This document shows positions 52,007-59,981 of a stretch of 64,000 nt of DNA, piece after piece; position 1 is the stretch's first letter, and every line of letters begins with the position of its first letter. The stretch covers positions 62,001-126,000 of the forward strand of contig JAJEIO010000056.1 in NCBI GenBank assembly GCA_022827835.1. The letters are read 5' to 3'. The notes beneath the pieces are model-generated. The model saw only the letters and a program-made list of their open reading frames with translations. It was not told the origin of the DNA and made no database searches. This DNA is from Candidatus Latescibacterota bacterium (GTDB taxonomy: Bacteria > Latescibacterota > UBA2968 > UBA8231). The translations under genes were made by a program, and so were the position numbers.

Positions 52007-52612
52007 ATGTTTTGTCAGCTAGATGAAGCGATCGCGGACTTTCGCGCGGGGAAGTTTTTGGTCTTAGTCGATGCGCAGGAGCGCGAAGACGAAGGCGACC
52101 TGATTTTAGCGGCTGAGCGCGTTTCCACTGCCAAGATAAATCGGATGTTGCAAGAGGCGCGCGGTCTGCTGCACTTGGCCACGACCGAGGCTCATCTAGC
52201 GCGGCTCGGCGTGGGGTTGATCGAGCCGCACAATGCCGATTGGACGACCCCGCGCTTCGGCCTGCCCTTTGATGCGCGCGAGGGGATTGAAACCGGCGTT
52301 TCGGCTGCCGATCGCGCCACGTCCATTCAGCGCGCCCTCGACCCGGATACCGGCCCGGCGGACATCGTCATTCCCGGGCACGTATTTCCCTTGGCCGCTC
52401 GCCCGGAGGGTTTGCTCAGCCGCCAAGGGCACACCGAAGGTGCAGTAGAGCTAGCTCGCCAAGCCGGGCTTTTTCCGGCGGCTGTCATGTCCGAGGTGAT
52501 GACCGCGGATGGCACCATGGCCAAGGGCCAGCAACTCGTGGATTTTGCCACTAGCTTCGGCTGTCGCTTAATCGACGTGGAGCAACTCCACCAAGCCGTG
52601 CTGGGTGGGTGA
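52007..52612 (+). CDS. ribB: 3,4-dihydroxy-2-butanone-4-phosphate synthase
   Basis: A 201-residue stand-alone RibB, which converts ribulose-5-phosphate to the four-carbon precursor of riboflavin. The acidic loop reads VDAQEREDEGDLILAAE (usual form DxxxREnEgD), followed by FGLPFDAREGIETGVSAADR, GHVFPLAARPEG and the catalytic RQGHTEGAVELA. There is no fused GTP cyclohydrolase II. It begins on the base after the stop of the enolase-superfamily gene (TAAATG), so it is translated by coupling; there is no clear link in function with that neighbour. Confidence 0.95.
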   Translation: MFCQLDEAIADFRAGKFLVLVDAQEREDEGDLILAAERVSTAKINRMLQEARGLLHLATTEAHLARLGVGLIEPHNADWTTPRFGLPFDAREGIETGVSAADRATSIQRALDPDTGPADIVIPGHVFPLAARPEGLLSRQGHTEGAVELARQAGLFPAAVMSEVMTADGTMAKGQQLVDFATSFGCRLIDVEQLHQAVLGG

Positions 52613-52701
52613 TGTAGGGGCAACTGGCGCTAGGGGCTAGGCGTTATACCTGCAAGAACCCATCCACCCCAATGTCCCCTTATCTCTCCTTCGAGGCCCC
52701 C

Positions 52702-54828
52702 ATGTACAAATTCCTCCTGCTTCTCACCTTAGTCCTCTGCGGGCAGCTCAACGCCGCCGATCACCCGGTGCAGGCCAAATTTTTGGCCGATGTAGATGCC
52801 GTAGCGTCCGGCCAGTCCTTTCGGCTGGGAGTCGAACTGACCATGGAGGAGAAATGGCACACCTACTGGATTTTTAGCGGCGACGCTGGCTTACCGATCG
52901 AAGTCGAATGGCAGCTACCTGCCGGTGTTGTGGCAGGGCCGCTGCAATGGCCCTTGCCCAACAAATTCGAGGAACAGGGGGAACTGGTGGTCTATGGGTA
53001 TGCCGACGAAGTGCTGCTCATGGCTGAGGCTATTGCGCCGCAGGCGTTGGCCGCGGGGGATACACTGCACTTTGGGGCTGAGGTCTCCTGGCTGGTGTGC
53101 CGCGAGCTGTGCATCCCCGGAGAATCATCGTTGACATTGGCACTGCCGGTGGCCGCCGTCGGCAAGCCGAGTGCCCAACAGGCGCAATTTGACCGCTATG
53201 CAGCACAGGTGCCAGGCGCGTTGGACGAGCGCGTTGCAGTAGAACTTGCCGTGCGGGGCGAGGGGGCTGTGGAGGTTGACGTGCGCCTTTCTCACGAGGA
53301 CAAGGCTTTGGAGCAGGGTGAGCAGACCCCCGACTTTTATCCGCTGGAGGCCGATGGTTTTGCGTTGTCCACTCGGCGTCTAGCTGCCGATCATATCGTA
53401 CTGTCTATTGGACCTTACGGCGACGCCGAAGTCGATACGTTGCGCGGAGTGCTCGTCTATGGGCTAGATGGCGAGGTGCAAGCCGGGACGCTGGCGCTGG
53501 ATTTGCGCGCTGCGCCGCGCCAGGGAGAGGGAATCTTGGCGCGGGATTACCGCGCGGCTAGCGGAGAGGTGTCCCGGTCGCTGTGGGTCTATATCGCCTT
53601 TGCGGCATTAGGTGGATTAATTCTCAACTTGATGCCCTGCGTGTTGCCGGTCATCTCGCTCAAAGTGCTCGGCTTTGTCAATCAAGCTGGCGAGGAGACC
53701 AAGCGGGTGCAGCAGCTAGGGTGGGCGTTTTGCGCTGGTATTGTGGCTACTTTTTTGGTGCTGGCGCTAGCGGTGCTCTTGGTCAAAAGCAGTGGTGAGC
53801 AGATCGGTTGGGGCTTTCAGTTCCAATACCCAGGTTTTGTGGTGGCGATGAGTGCCTTGGTTTTTGCATTGGCCTTAAGTTTGTTCGGCGTCTATGAAAT
53901 CCTGCTTCCGGGGACCAGCAATTTGGGGGGGCTAGAAGGACGCGAGGGGTTGACGGGATCTTTTCTCAACGGCGTGCTGGCGACGATTTTGGCCACGCCT
54001 TGCACCGCGCCCTTTTTGGGGACTGCGCTGGGGTTTGCCTTTGCCCAGCCGGCCGGCGTCGTCATCGCGGTCTTTTTGGCGATTGGCGCGGGGATGGCGC
54101 TGCCGTATGTGGTGCTGGCGATCAAGCCGGCGTGGATCGGGCGCTTGCCCAAGCCTGGCCCTTGGATGGTGCGGTTCAAGCAGCTAATGGGCTTTTTGTT
54201 GATGGCCACGGTGCTGTGGTTACTGTGGGTCTTAGGCAATCAGGTCGGGGTCGAAGGCGTGGTGTGGACGGGGGCCTTTTTGCTGGGTCTGGGTCTGGCC
54301 TGCTGGGTCTGGGGTCAATGGGGTAGTTTCCTGCATCCCAACCCCGCAAAATTGCTGGCCCGAACGGTGGCGCTGATTCTGGTTTTGGGCAGCTATGTGA
54401 TTTTTGTCCATCCGCTGTTGGCCGCCGAGCAAACCTTGGCCGAGCAGACCACCGCGTCTGAATTAGACTGGCAGCCGTTTAGCGCCGCGCACGTTGAGGA
54501 GTTGGTCGCGGGCGGGCAGACGGTCTTTATCGACTTTACGGCCGAGTGGTGCTGGACGTGCAAGGTCAACGAGCGGGCAGTGCTGGCGCAGCAAGTGGTC
54601 CGCGAGCGGTTCGCCGCGCACAATGTGGCGCTAGTCAAAGCCGATTGGACCAACCGCAATCCCGAGATCACCCAGCTCTTGCGCGCCTTCGGGCGCTCAG
54701 GGGTGCCTCTGTACGTGATCTTTCCCGCTGGGCTTATCGACCAGCCGCTGGTGTTGCCCGAGGTTATTACTGCAGAAATGGTCATCGAAAAACTAGACGC
54801 GGCCGTCGCACTCGCCAACGGCAACTGA
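52702..54828 (+). CDS. DsbD-like thiol:disulfide interchange protein
   Basis: A 708-residue envelope protein. Signal peptide (LTLVLCGQLNAAD), then a periplasmic DsbC/DsbD-N-like beta domain to about 290 with SWLVCRELCIPGES, whose Cys pair may exchange electrons. The transmembrane DsbD core has eight segments with reactive Cys in LNLMPCVLPVISLK and ATPCTAPFLGTAL. A C-terminal thioredoxin-like domain carries DFTAEWCWTCKVNE. It moves electrons from cytoplasmic thioredoxin to periplasmic partners. I start at ATG 52702, five bases after GAGG; an ATG 30 bases earlier adds residues that spoil the signal peptide. The next gene begins seven bases later. Confidence 0.88.
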   Translation: MYKFLLLLTLVLCGQLNAADHPVQAKFLADVDAVASGQSFRLGVELTMEEKWHTYWIFSGDAGLPIEVEWQLPAGVVAGPLQWPLPNKFEEQGELVVYGYADEVLLMAEAIAPQALAAGDTLHFGAEVSWLVCRELCIPGESSLTLALPVAAVGKPSAQQAQFDRYAAQVPGALDERVAVELAVRGEGAVEVDVRLSHEDKALEQGEQTPDFYPLEADGFALSTRRLAADHIVLSIGPYGDAEVDTLRGVLVYGLDGEVQAGTLALDLRAAPRQGEGILARDYRAASGEVSRSLWVYIAFAALGGLILNLMPCVLPVISLKVLGFVNQAGEETKRVQQLGWAFCAGIVATFLVLALAVLLVKSSGEQIGWGFQFQYPGFVVAMSALVFALALSLFGVYEILLPGTSNLGGLEGREGLTGSFLNGVLATILATPCTAPFLGTALGFAFAQPAGVVIAVFLAIGAGMALPYVVLAIKPAWIGRLPKPGPWMVRFKQLMGFLLMATVLWLLWVLGNQVGVEGVVWTGAFLLGLGLACWVWGQWGSFLHPNPAKLLARTVALILVLGSYVIFVHPLLAAEQTLAEQTTASELDWQPFSAAHVEELVAGGQTVFIDFTAEWCWTCKVNERAVLAQQVVRERFAAHNVALVKADWTNRNPEITQLLRAFGRSGVPLYVIFPAGLIDQPLVLPEVITAEMVIEKLDAAVALANGN

Positions 54829-54835
54829 GGCCGCC

Positions 54836-55657
54836 GTGTTCTCGGTTGTCATTCCCGTGTACAATCGTCGCGCATTAGTCGGCCGGGCGATCCGTTCGGT
54901 ACTGGCGCAGCAGGGGGCGGACTTTGAGGTGATCGTAGTTGACGACGCCTCCGACGACGGCACGCCCGAGCGAGTGCGCGAGGAATTTGGCGACGCGGTC
55001 AAAATAGTGAGTTTGGCAGCAAACAGCGGGGTCTCCGCCGCGCGCAATCGCGGGATCGCGGCGGCTGAGAGAGAGTGGATCGCCTTGCTCGATTCGGACG
55101 ACGAGTGGTTGCCCAATAAGCTCGCACAACAAGCAGCGGCCCTGCGCGAGAGCGGGTTGCTGATATGTCACACCGACGAGATCTGGATCCGCAACGGCGT
55201 ACGGGTCAATTCCCACAAACACCACCAGAAATACGGCGGCGACATTTTCTTGCGGGCCTTGCCGTTGTGTGTTATGTCGCCTTCGTCGATTGCAATTCAC
55301 CGCCAAGTCTTTGCGGACGTTGGGATGTTTGACGAATGCCTACCTGCCTGCGAGGACTACGAACTTTGGTTGCGAATTACCTGCCGCTATGAGGTGGTCT
55401 ATTTGGCGGAGAAACTCATTCGCAAATACGGCGGCCACGCCGATCAACTATCGCAGGCGCACTACGCAATGGATCGCTTTCGGGTGTACGCGCTTGACAA
55501 GCTGCTGCGCGAGGAGCCGCGACTTGCACCGGATCGCGCCGCGGCCGCGCGCGCCATGCTGTTGCGCAAGGCGCGTATTGTCGAGCGCGGAGCCGCCAAG
55601 CGCGACAATGCGGAATTGCAGCAGCAGATGGGCGACTATATAGCGCGCTGGCAGTGA
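54836..55657 (+). CDS. Family 2 glycosyltransferase
   Basis: A 273-residue GT-A enzyme. FSVVIPVYNRRALVGRAI starts the fold, VIVVDDASDDGTPE binds the nucleotide, AARNRGIAAAEREWIALLDS is followed by DDEWLPNKL (the metal-binding DxD region), and ACEDYELWLRI is the acceptor-side ED motif. No membrane segments. The donor sugar and acceptor are unknown; envelope polysaccharide synthesis is likely. The start is a GTG after GAGG, seven bases past the stop of the DsbD-like gene. A perfect terminator follows. Confidence 0.9.
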   Translation: MFSVVIPVYNRRALVGRAIRSVLAQQGADFEVIVVDDASDDGTPERVREEFGDAVKIVSLAANSGVSAARNRGIAAAEREWIALLDSDDEWLPNKLAQQAAALRESGLLICHTDEIWIRNGVRVNSHKHHQKYGGDIFLRALPLCVMSPSSIAIHRQVFADVGMFDECLPACEDYELWLRITCRYEVVYLAEKLIRKYGGHADQLSQAHYAMDRFRVYALDKLLREEPRLAPDRAAAARAMLLRKARIVERGAAKRDNAELQQQMGDYIARWQ

Positions 55658-55665
55658 TAGGTCGC

Positions 55666-55706
55666 AATAAAAACCCCCTAGTCCACAAGACTAGGGGGTT
55701 TTTATT
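55666..55706. terminator. Bidirectional terminator, perfect 18-bp inverted repeat
   Basis: Arms AATAAAAACCCCCTAGTC (55666-55683) and GACTAGGGGGTTTTTATT (55689-55706) are exact complements around a CACAA loop. The T run ends either arm, so it can stop transcripts of both convergent genes, the GT2 gene (+) and the XRE regulator (-). Confidence 0.95.
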
Positions 55707-55724
55707 ATCGTTCTGTAAAGCCTG

Positions 55725-56168
55725 TTATGCGCCGAGTTGTTTCTTGAGTTCTCGCTTGCTTATGGTGCGGAGTTGGTCAAGTCCCGGGAGGTGCTTGCTA
55801 CGCGGTTTAGATGAGCCCGCTTCCCAGCGCAGAACAGTGTTGGTGCTAACGTTGAGTAGCTTGCCGAGTTCGGCTTGGGAGAGCTTGAGGCGCTTGCGAT
55901 GCTTCTTGATTGTATTCGGGGCGATCCGAAGTTGTTTTCTTTTGTCGCCTTCGGATACTTGGCGGACTTTAGCGGCTGGTTTAGCGGCTGGTTTAGCAGC
56001 CGATTTGGTAGCGGCCTTTGCCTTTGCTGGGCTGATTTTCTTTTCCAAACGAGCGATCGCATCGCGCTGTGCGCGCACTGTTTGCTTGAGTTCGCGTACT
56101 TGGTCTTGCACTTCTTTGCGGGCGATCTTGCTGATTTCTTCCTTTAGAAGGGCTGCGAGGGTAGGCAT
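55725..56168 (-). CDS. XRE-family helix-turn-helix protein with coiled coil and Lys/Ala/Pro linker
   Basis: A 147-residue DNA-binding protein. Residues 1 to about 50 form a charged helix or coiled coil (LAALLKEEISKIARKEVQDQ, VRELKQTVRAQRDAIARLEK). Residues about 52-70 are a KSAAKPAAKPAAK linker. A Cro/C1-type helix-turn-helix follows: KRLKLSQAELGKLLNVSTNT, VLRWEAGSSKP. The layout is that of a widespread small regulator family whose targets are not known. The ATG at 56168 has AGGA six bases upstream; earlier in-frame ATGs lack ribosome sites. Confidence 0.8.
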   Translation of the reverse strand: MPTLAALLKEEISKIARKEVQDQVRELKQTVRAQRDAIARLEKKISPAKAKAATKSAAKPAAKPAAKVRQVSEGDKRKQLRIAPNTIKKHRKRLKLSQAELGKLLNVSTNTVLRWEAGSSKPRSKHLPGLDQLRTISKRELKKQLGA

Positions 56169-56223
56169 AAAAAATCCTTTCATCTTGAGTAAGTGTATGT
56201 ATAACATTTCCAAATTTAAAAAA

Positions 56224-56251
56224 AATATAGTATTTAGCAAATGCACTGCAA
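56224..56251 (-). promoter_or_regulatory. Putative promoter of the XRE regulator gene
   Basis: On the minus strand TTGCAG (complement of 56246-56251) and TATATT (complement of 56224-56229) are spaced by 16 bases, about 55 bases before the ATG. The rest of the 285-base A+T-rich gap up to the gnd stop at 56454 shows no gene. Confidence 0.45.
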
Positions 56252-56453
56252 AATGGTATTGCACGCGCTAACGGAAAAGTAGCAAAAGAAAGTGCAGCAA
56301 ATATTCTCATCTTCTATCGACGTATTAGAGAAAAAAATCTCTTGTCGGTCCAAACAAAGGGCAACAATAGGGGTTGTTCTTGTAATTAAATTGCTAGCGA
56401 CTGTATGCGACAAACTGCACACGTCAATACAGCTTTTGCTGAACGTTTTTTAA

Positions 56454-57908
56454 CTAGACGTTGTAAGCCGTTGATGCCGTCGTTCCCCCGCGTCCGGTCC
56501 AGTTGGTGTGAAAGAACATGCCGCGCGGTTTGTCGGTACGCTCATAGGTGTGGGCTCCGAAGTAGTCGCGCTGGGCTTGGAGCAGATTGGCGGGCAGGCG
56601 GGCGGAGCGATAGCCGTCGTAGTACGCGAGGGCACTGGCAAAGGTCGGTACGGGTATGCCGAGGGTCGTAGCTGTAGCCACGACTCTGCGCCAAGACGCT
56701 TGAGTTTGCGCGAGTGCTGTGCTGAAGTACGGCGCGAGCAGCAGATTGGCCAGCGTTGGATCCGCGTCAAAGGCTTCCTTGATGCGGCCCAAAAACTGGG
56801 CGCGAATAATGCAGCCTCCGCGCCACAGCAGGGCGATTCCTCCGTAGTTGAGTTCCCAGCCATATTCGCGAGCGGCGAGGGCGAGCAACTGATAGCCTTG
56901 GGCGTAGGAGCAAATTTTGGCCGCGTACAGAGCTTGGCGAATGTCTTCGACGAAAGCGTCTTTGTCGCCAGTAAACGAAGCGTCTGGGCCTTGGAGGACA
57001 TCGGCCGCAGCTACGCGCTCGTCTTTGAGGAAGGATAGGGCGCGGCTGAAGACCGCCTCGGTAATAGCGGTTACTGGAGCACCCAATTGCAGGGCGTCGA
57101 TGCCGGTCCACTTGCCGGTGCCCTTTTGGCCGGCTGTGTCAAGTATGACATCGACCATGGGCTGGCCGGTCTCGTCGTCGATCTTGGCGAGGATATCGCC
57201 AGTGATTTCGATGAGGTAGCTGTCGAGTTCGCCCTCGTTCCACCGCTTGAAAATTTCGCTCTGTTCCTGCGGTCCGATGCCGAGGCCCTCGCGCATCAGG
57301 GCGTATGCCTCGGCGATCATCTGCATGTCGCCGTATTCGATGCCGTTGTGGACCATTTTTACATAGTGCCCAGCGCCGTCGCGGCCCACCCAATCGCAAC
57401 ACGGGCTGCCGTCTTCTACTTTGGCGGCAATGGCTTGGAAGAGGTCTTTGATGTGGGGCCAGGCGGTGGGGTTGCCACCGGGCATGATGCTCGGGCCTTT
57501 GAGTGCGCCCTCCTCGCCGCCGGAGACGCCCGTGCCCACGTAGAGCAATCCCTTGGCCGCTAGCTCTTGGGTGCGGCGGACCGTGTCTTGGTAGTTGGAG
57601 TTGCCGCCGTCGATGAGGATGTCGCCTTCGTCGAGCAAGGGTACGAGCTCGGCTATGACGCGGTCCACGGCTTGGCCGGCTTGCACCATCAGCATCACGC
57701 GGCGCGGCTTTTTGAGCTGGGCGAGCAGCTCGGCTGGTGAGTGGGTGCCGATGATGGATTTACCTCGGGCGCGGCCTTCCATAAAGGCATCGACCTTAGC
57801 GGTCGTGCGGTTGTAAACGGCAACGGTGAAACCGTGGCTAGCCATGTTGAGGACGAGGTTTTCGCCCATTACGGCTAGCCCGATTAGGCCGATGTCTGCT
57901 CGGCTCAT
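56454..57908 (-). CDS. gnd: 6-phosphogluconate dehydrogenase, decarboxylating
   Basis: A 484-residue enzyme of the oxidative pentose phosphate route, giving ribulose-5-phosphate, CO2 and NADPH. The N-terminal Rossmann motif is [21 protein letters not shown] followed by the conserved NRT. The substrate motif [19 protein letters not shown] and the catalytic segment [15 protein letters not shown] with its Lys and Asn are present, as is the C-terminal [15 protein letters not shown] tail of the long homodimeric form. AGGAG lies seven bases before the ATG. Its start overlaps the pgi stop by four bases. Confidence 0.97.
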   Translation of the reverse strand: MSRADIGLIGLAVMGENLVLNMASHGFTVAVYNRTTAKVDAFMEGRARGKSIIGTHSPAELLAQLKKPRRVMLMVQAGQAVDRVIAELVPLLDEGDILIDGGNSNYQDTVRRTQELAAKGLLYVGTGVSGGEEGALKGPSIMPGGNPTAWPHIKDLFQAIAAKVEDGSPCCDWVGRDGAGHYVKMVHNGIEYGDMQMIAEAYALMREGLGIGPQEQSEIFKRWNEGELDSYLIEITGDILAKIDDETGQPMVDVILDTAGQKGTGKWTGIDALQLGAPVTAITEAVFSRALSFLKDERVAAADVLQGPDASFTGDKDAFVEDIRQALYAAKICSYAQGYQLLALAAREYGWELNYGGIALLWRGGCIIRAQFLGRIKEAFDADPTLANLLLAPYFSTALAQTQASWRRVVATATTLGIPVPTFASALAYYDGYRSARLPANLLQAQRDYFGAHTYERTDKPRGMFFHTNWTGRGGTTASTAYNV

Positions 57909-59599
57909 TGGACTTCTCCTGTGGGGTCGTTGTTTGGGTCTAAGGCGCAGCGCAATTGGGCAATGCCCGCGTCGATGTCCGCGCCTAGATGGATGCGGAG
58001 TACGGCTCTTCCTTGACTGACGAGGGCTTGGCGGTCGCCGAGGGCTTGGGCTTGGGCGAGGACGCCGAACGTGATGCTAGAGGCCGAGGCCCCGGCTTCG
58101 TCGGGAATCGGCGCGTCCTCTGCTGAGTCGGCCGTTAGCTGAATGAAAAGTCCGCGCCCGGCGTCGCCCTTGTGCAATTGGCCGGTCGAGTGCAGGAAGC
58201 GCGGGCCAAAGCCGAGGGTCGTGGCTAGGCCGGTGCGCGCTAGTAGGTGGCGACGCAGGTCCTGTAGGGCGGCGGTGGTCGTCGGGGTCGGTGGGAGGTG
58301 CGCTTGCAGGGCAATGTACGCGCGTCCTGCTTCGCCGCTTGCCAGAAAGTGCGCTAGGGCCTGTGGCAATGTGGTGCCCTGCACCGGTCCATATAGCGCG
58401 AGGCCATCGACGAGATCGGGTGTAGGCGCAGGCAGCGCGCCGCTTTGCTGATAGGCGGTCACCATCTGGCGGGCCAGTTCCTTGGCCGCCTCGACATCGG
58501 GCTGGTCGAAGGGATGGATGTCGAGGAAGAATCCGGCGATGGCCGTGGCAATTTCCCAGTGCAAAAAGGCCGCGCCGAGATCGTAGGCATCCGCTAGCTG
58601 GAGACACAAGACTGGATGCCCGGCCTCGATAATGGCTTGGACACGGGCATCGGCTGTGTCGTCCAAACGGAGATGGACGAAGAGCCGGTCGGGTCCGTAG
58701 GTGTGGGCTGCGCACTCAGGTTCTAAATCAACCGGCAGCAGGCCCTTGCCGTCTTTGCCGGTGCTCTCGGCGATGAGTTGCTCGATCCAAGCACCTACTG
58801 CGCTGATGGCTGGCGAAGTGATGAGCGTTAGCTTGTCGCGGCCAGCGAGGGCACCAGCGCCGAGAAAGGCCCCGAGTTGGATGCCCGGTTGCGGGTCGGC
58901 AGTGGCTCGCTCGGCCCGGTCGAGCAGACGACTGAGATCCGCGCCAATGGCAGCCGCCGCGACTAGGCCATAATACGACAGGGCTGAGTAGCGCCCGCCG
59001 ATGTTGGGATCGTTGCGGAAGATGTGGCGGAAGCCGAGGTGTTGCGCGAGGGCTTCGAGGCCGCTGCTTGGGTCGGTGATGGCGGCGAAGTGTCGGCCGG
59101 CTTCTGCTGGTCCGACAGCGTCCGCGGTGCGGTTGTAGAAGTACTTGAGCAAAGACAGCGTCTCTACGGTGCCGCCGGATTTGGTGGCCGGGAGAAATAG
59201 GGTGCGGGCTGGGTCGAGGGTGCGCTCTTTGGCTAAGACGGTGTCGGGCTGGGTGCTGTCGAGCACCGAGAGGTCGAGAAAACCATCGGCGACGCCAAAA
59301 ATCGCGCGGAAGACTTCTGGCGCGAGGCTAGAGCCGCCCATACCCAACAGCAGGGCGTGGGTGTAGCCATCGGTGCGGACGGAGTCGATGAGTTGGCGGA
59401 TAGGGCCGATGGCATCCCGCATGACGTGCGGGCTGTCGAGCCATCCGAGTCGATCGGCAATCTCGGTTGGGTCGGGTCGCCAGACTGTGTGATCGCGTGC
59501 GAGGATGCGGTCATAGACGCGCTCGGCGGCTAGGCGCTCGGCGGCTCGCTGCACTTGGGCACCGAAATCGGCCGAGGCCCGAAGGGCGGAAATCTGCAT
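57905..59599 (-). CDS. pgi: Glucose-6-phosphate isomerase
   Basis: A 564-residue sugar isomerase. [20 protein letters not shown] and [20 protein letters not shown] are the first SIS-domain phosphate-binding motifs; the Lys of [14 protein letters not shown] is the catalytic C-terminal Lys. It resembles the isomerase half of bifunctional transaldolase/PGI proteins, here without the transaldolase. AGGA lies six bases before the ATG. It is upstream of gnd with a 4-base ATGA overlap, so glucose-6-phosphate branch enzymes are made together; glucose-6-phosphate dehydrogenase itself is not in the window. Confidence 0.9.
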   Translation of the reverse strand: MQISALRASADFGAQVQRAAERLAAERVYDRILARDHTVWRPDPTEIADRLGWLDSPHVMRDAIGPIRQLIDSVRTDGYTHALLLGMGGSSLAPEVFRAIFGVADGFLDLSVLDSTQPDTVLAKERTLDPARTLFLPATKSGGTVETLSLLKYFYNRTADAVGPAEAGRHFAAITDPSSGLEALAQHLGFRHIFRNDPNIGGRYSALSYYGLVAAAAIGADLSRLLDRAERATADPQPGIQLGAFLGAGALAGRDKLTLITSPAISAVGAWIEQLIAESTGKDGKGLLPVDLEPECAAHTYGPDRLFVHLRLDDTADARVQAIIEAGHPVLCLQLADAYDLGAAFLHWEIATAIAGFFLDIHPFDQPDVEAAKELARQMVTAYQQSGALPAPTPDLVDGLALYGPVQGTTLPQALAHFLASGEAGRAYIALQAHLPPTPTTTAALQDLRRHLLARTGLATTLGFGPRFLHSTGQLHKGDAGRGLFIQLTADSAEDAPIPDEAGASASSITFGVLAQAQALGDRQALVSQGRAVLRIHLGADIDAGIAQLRCALDPNNDPTGEVQ

Positions 59600-59697
59600 T
59601 AAATGTCCTAGTGATTTGTCTGTTGCGTCGGGAATGCTTAAAAAAGTACGCAGTCGGACGGGGAGCGCAAACGACGCGATTCAGCGAGAGGAACTCT

Positions 59698-59931
59698 ATG
59701 CAAGCGACACTTTATACAGACGATGGGGCGTATTTCATCCGCTTGGGCAATGGTTTGGTAATCCGGTGGTACCAAGCGGAAGAGGAGTGGAACAAGAGTC
59801 GGGCCGACTTGCCTGGAGGAGCTACGCAGATCGACTTCGCAGATCTGCCGGAGGCTCTGCGCGAGGAGGTGATGGCGGTTTTAACGCGCGCTGCGGCGAT
59901 GCAGGGGGGGATGGGAGAGGTGAACAACTGA
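59698..59931 (+). CDS. Small unrecognised protein (77 residues)
   Basis: A short soluble protein: an N-terminal beta-rich part (ATLYTDDGAYFIRLGNGLVI), an Arg/Trp/Tyr segment (RWYQAEEEWNKSRADLPGGA) and a C-terminal helix (LPEALREEVMAVLTRAAAM). AGAGG lies six bases before the ATG, which supports it as a real gene. No signal peptide and no motif I can name. It is divergent from pgi, and its stop codon forms part of a long inverted repeat shared with the convergent gene's stop. Confidence 0.65.
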   Translation: MQATLYTDDGAYFIRLGNGLVIRWYQAEEEWNKSRADLPGGATQIDFADLPEALREEVMAVLTRAAAMQGGMGEVNN

Positions 59932-59981
59932 ATTGTCGCCTGACGCAAGTGTCTCATGCTGACTTGCAGGCTCGTCAGTTG
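59925..59981. other. Extended stem-loop joining two convergent stop codons
   Basis: CAACTGA (59925-59931) pairs with TCAGTTG (59975-59981), enclosing GCCT/AGGC and GCAAGT/ACTTGC pairings (59938-59950 with 59962-59971). Both stop codons lie in the outer arms. There is no T run, so it may be a weak or factor-dependent bidirectional terminator or a 3'-end stabiliser. Confidence 0.4.

Noticed and set aside
55654-56271. Rightward 205-residue frame opposite the XRE regulator
   Set aside because: It is the antisense shadow of the helix-turn-helix gene, runs through the bidirectional terminator and has no ribosome site.
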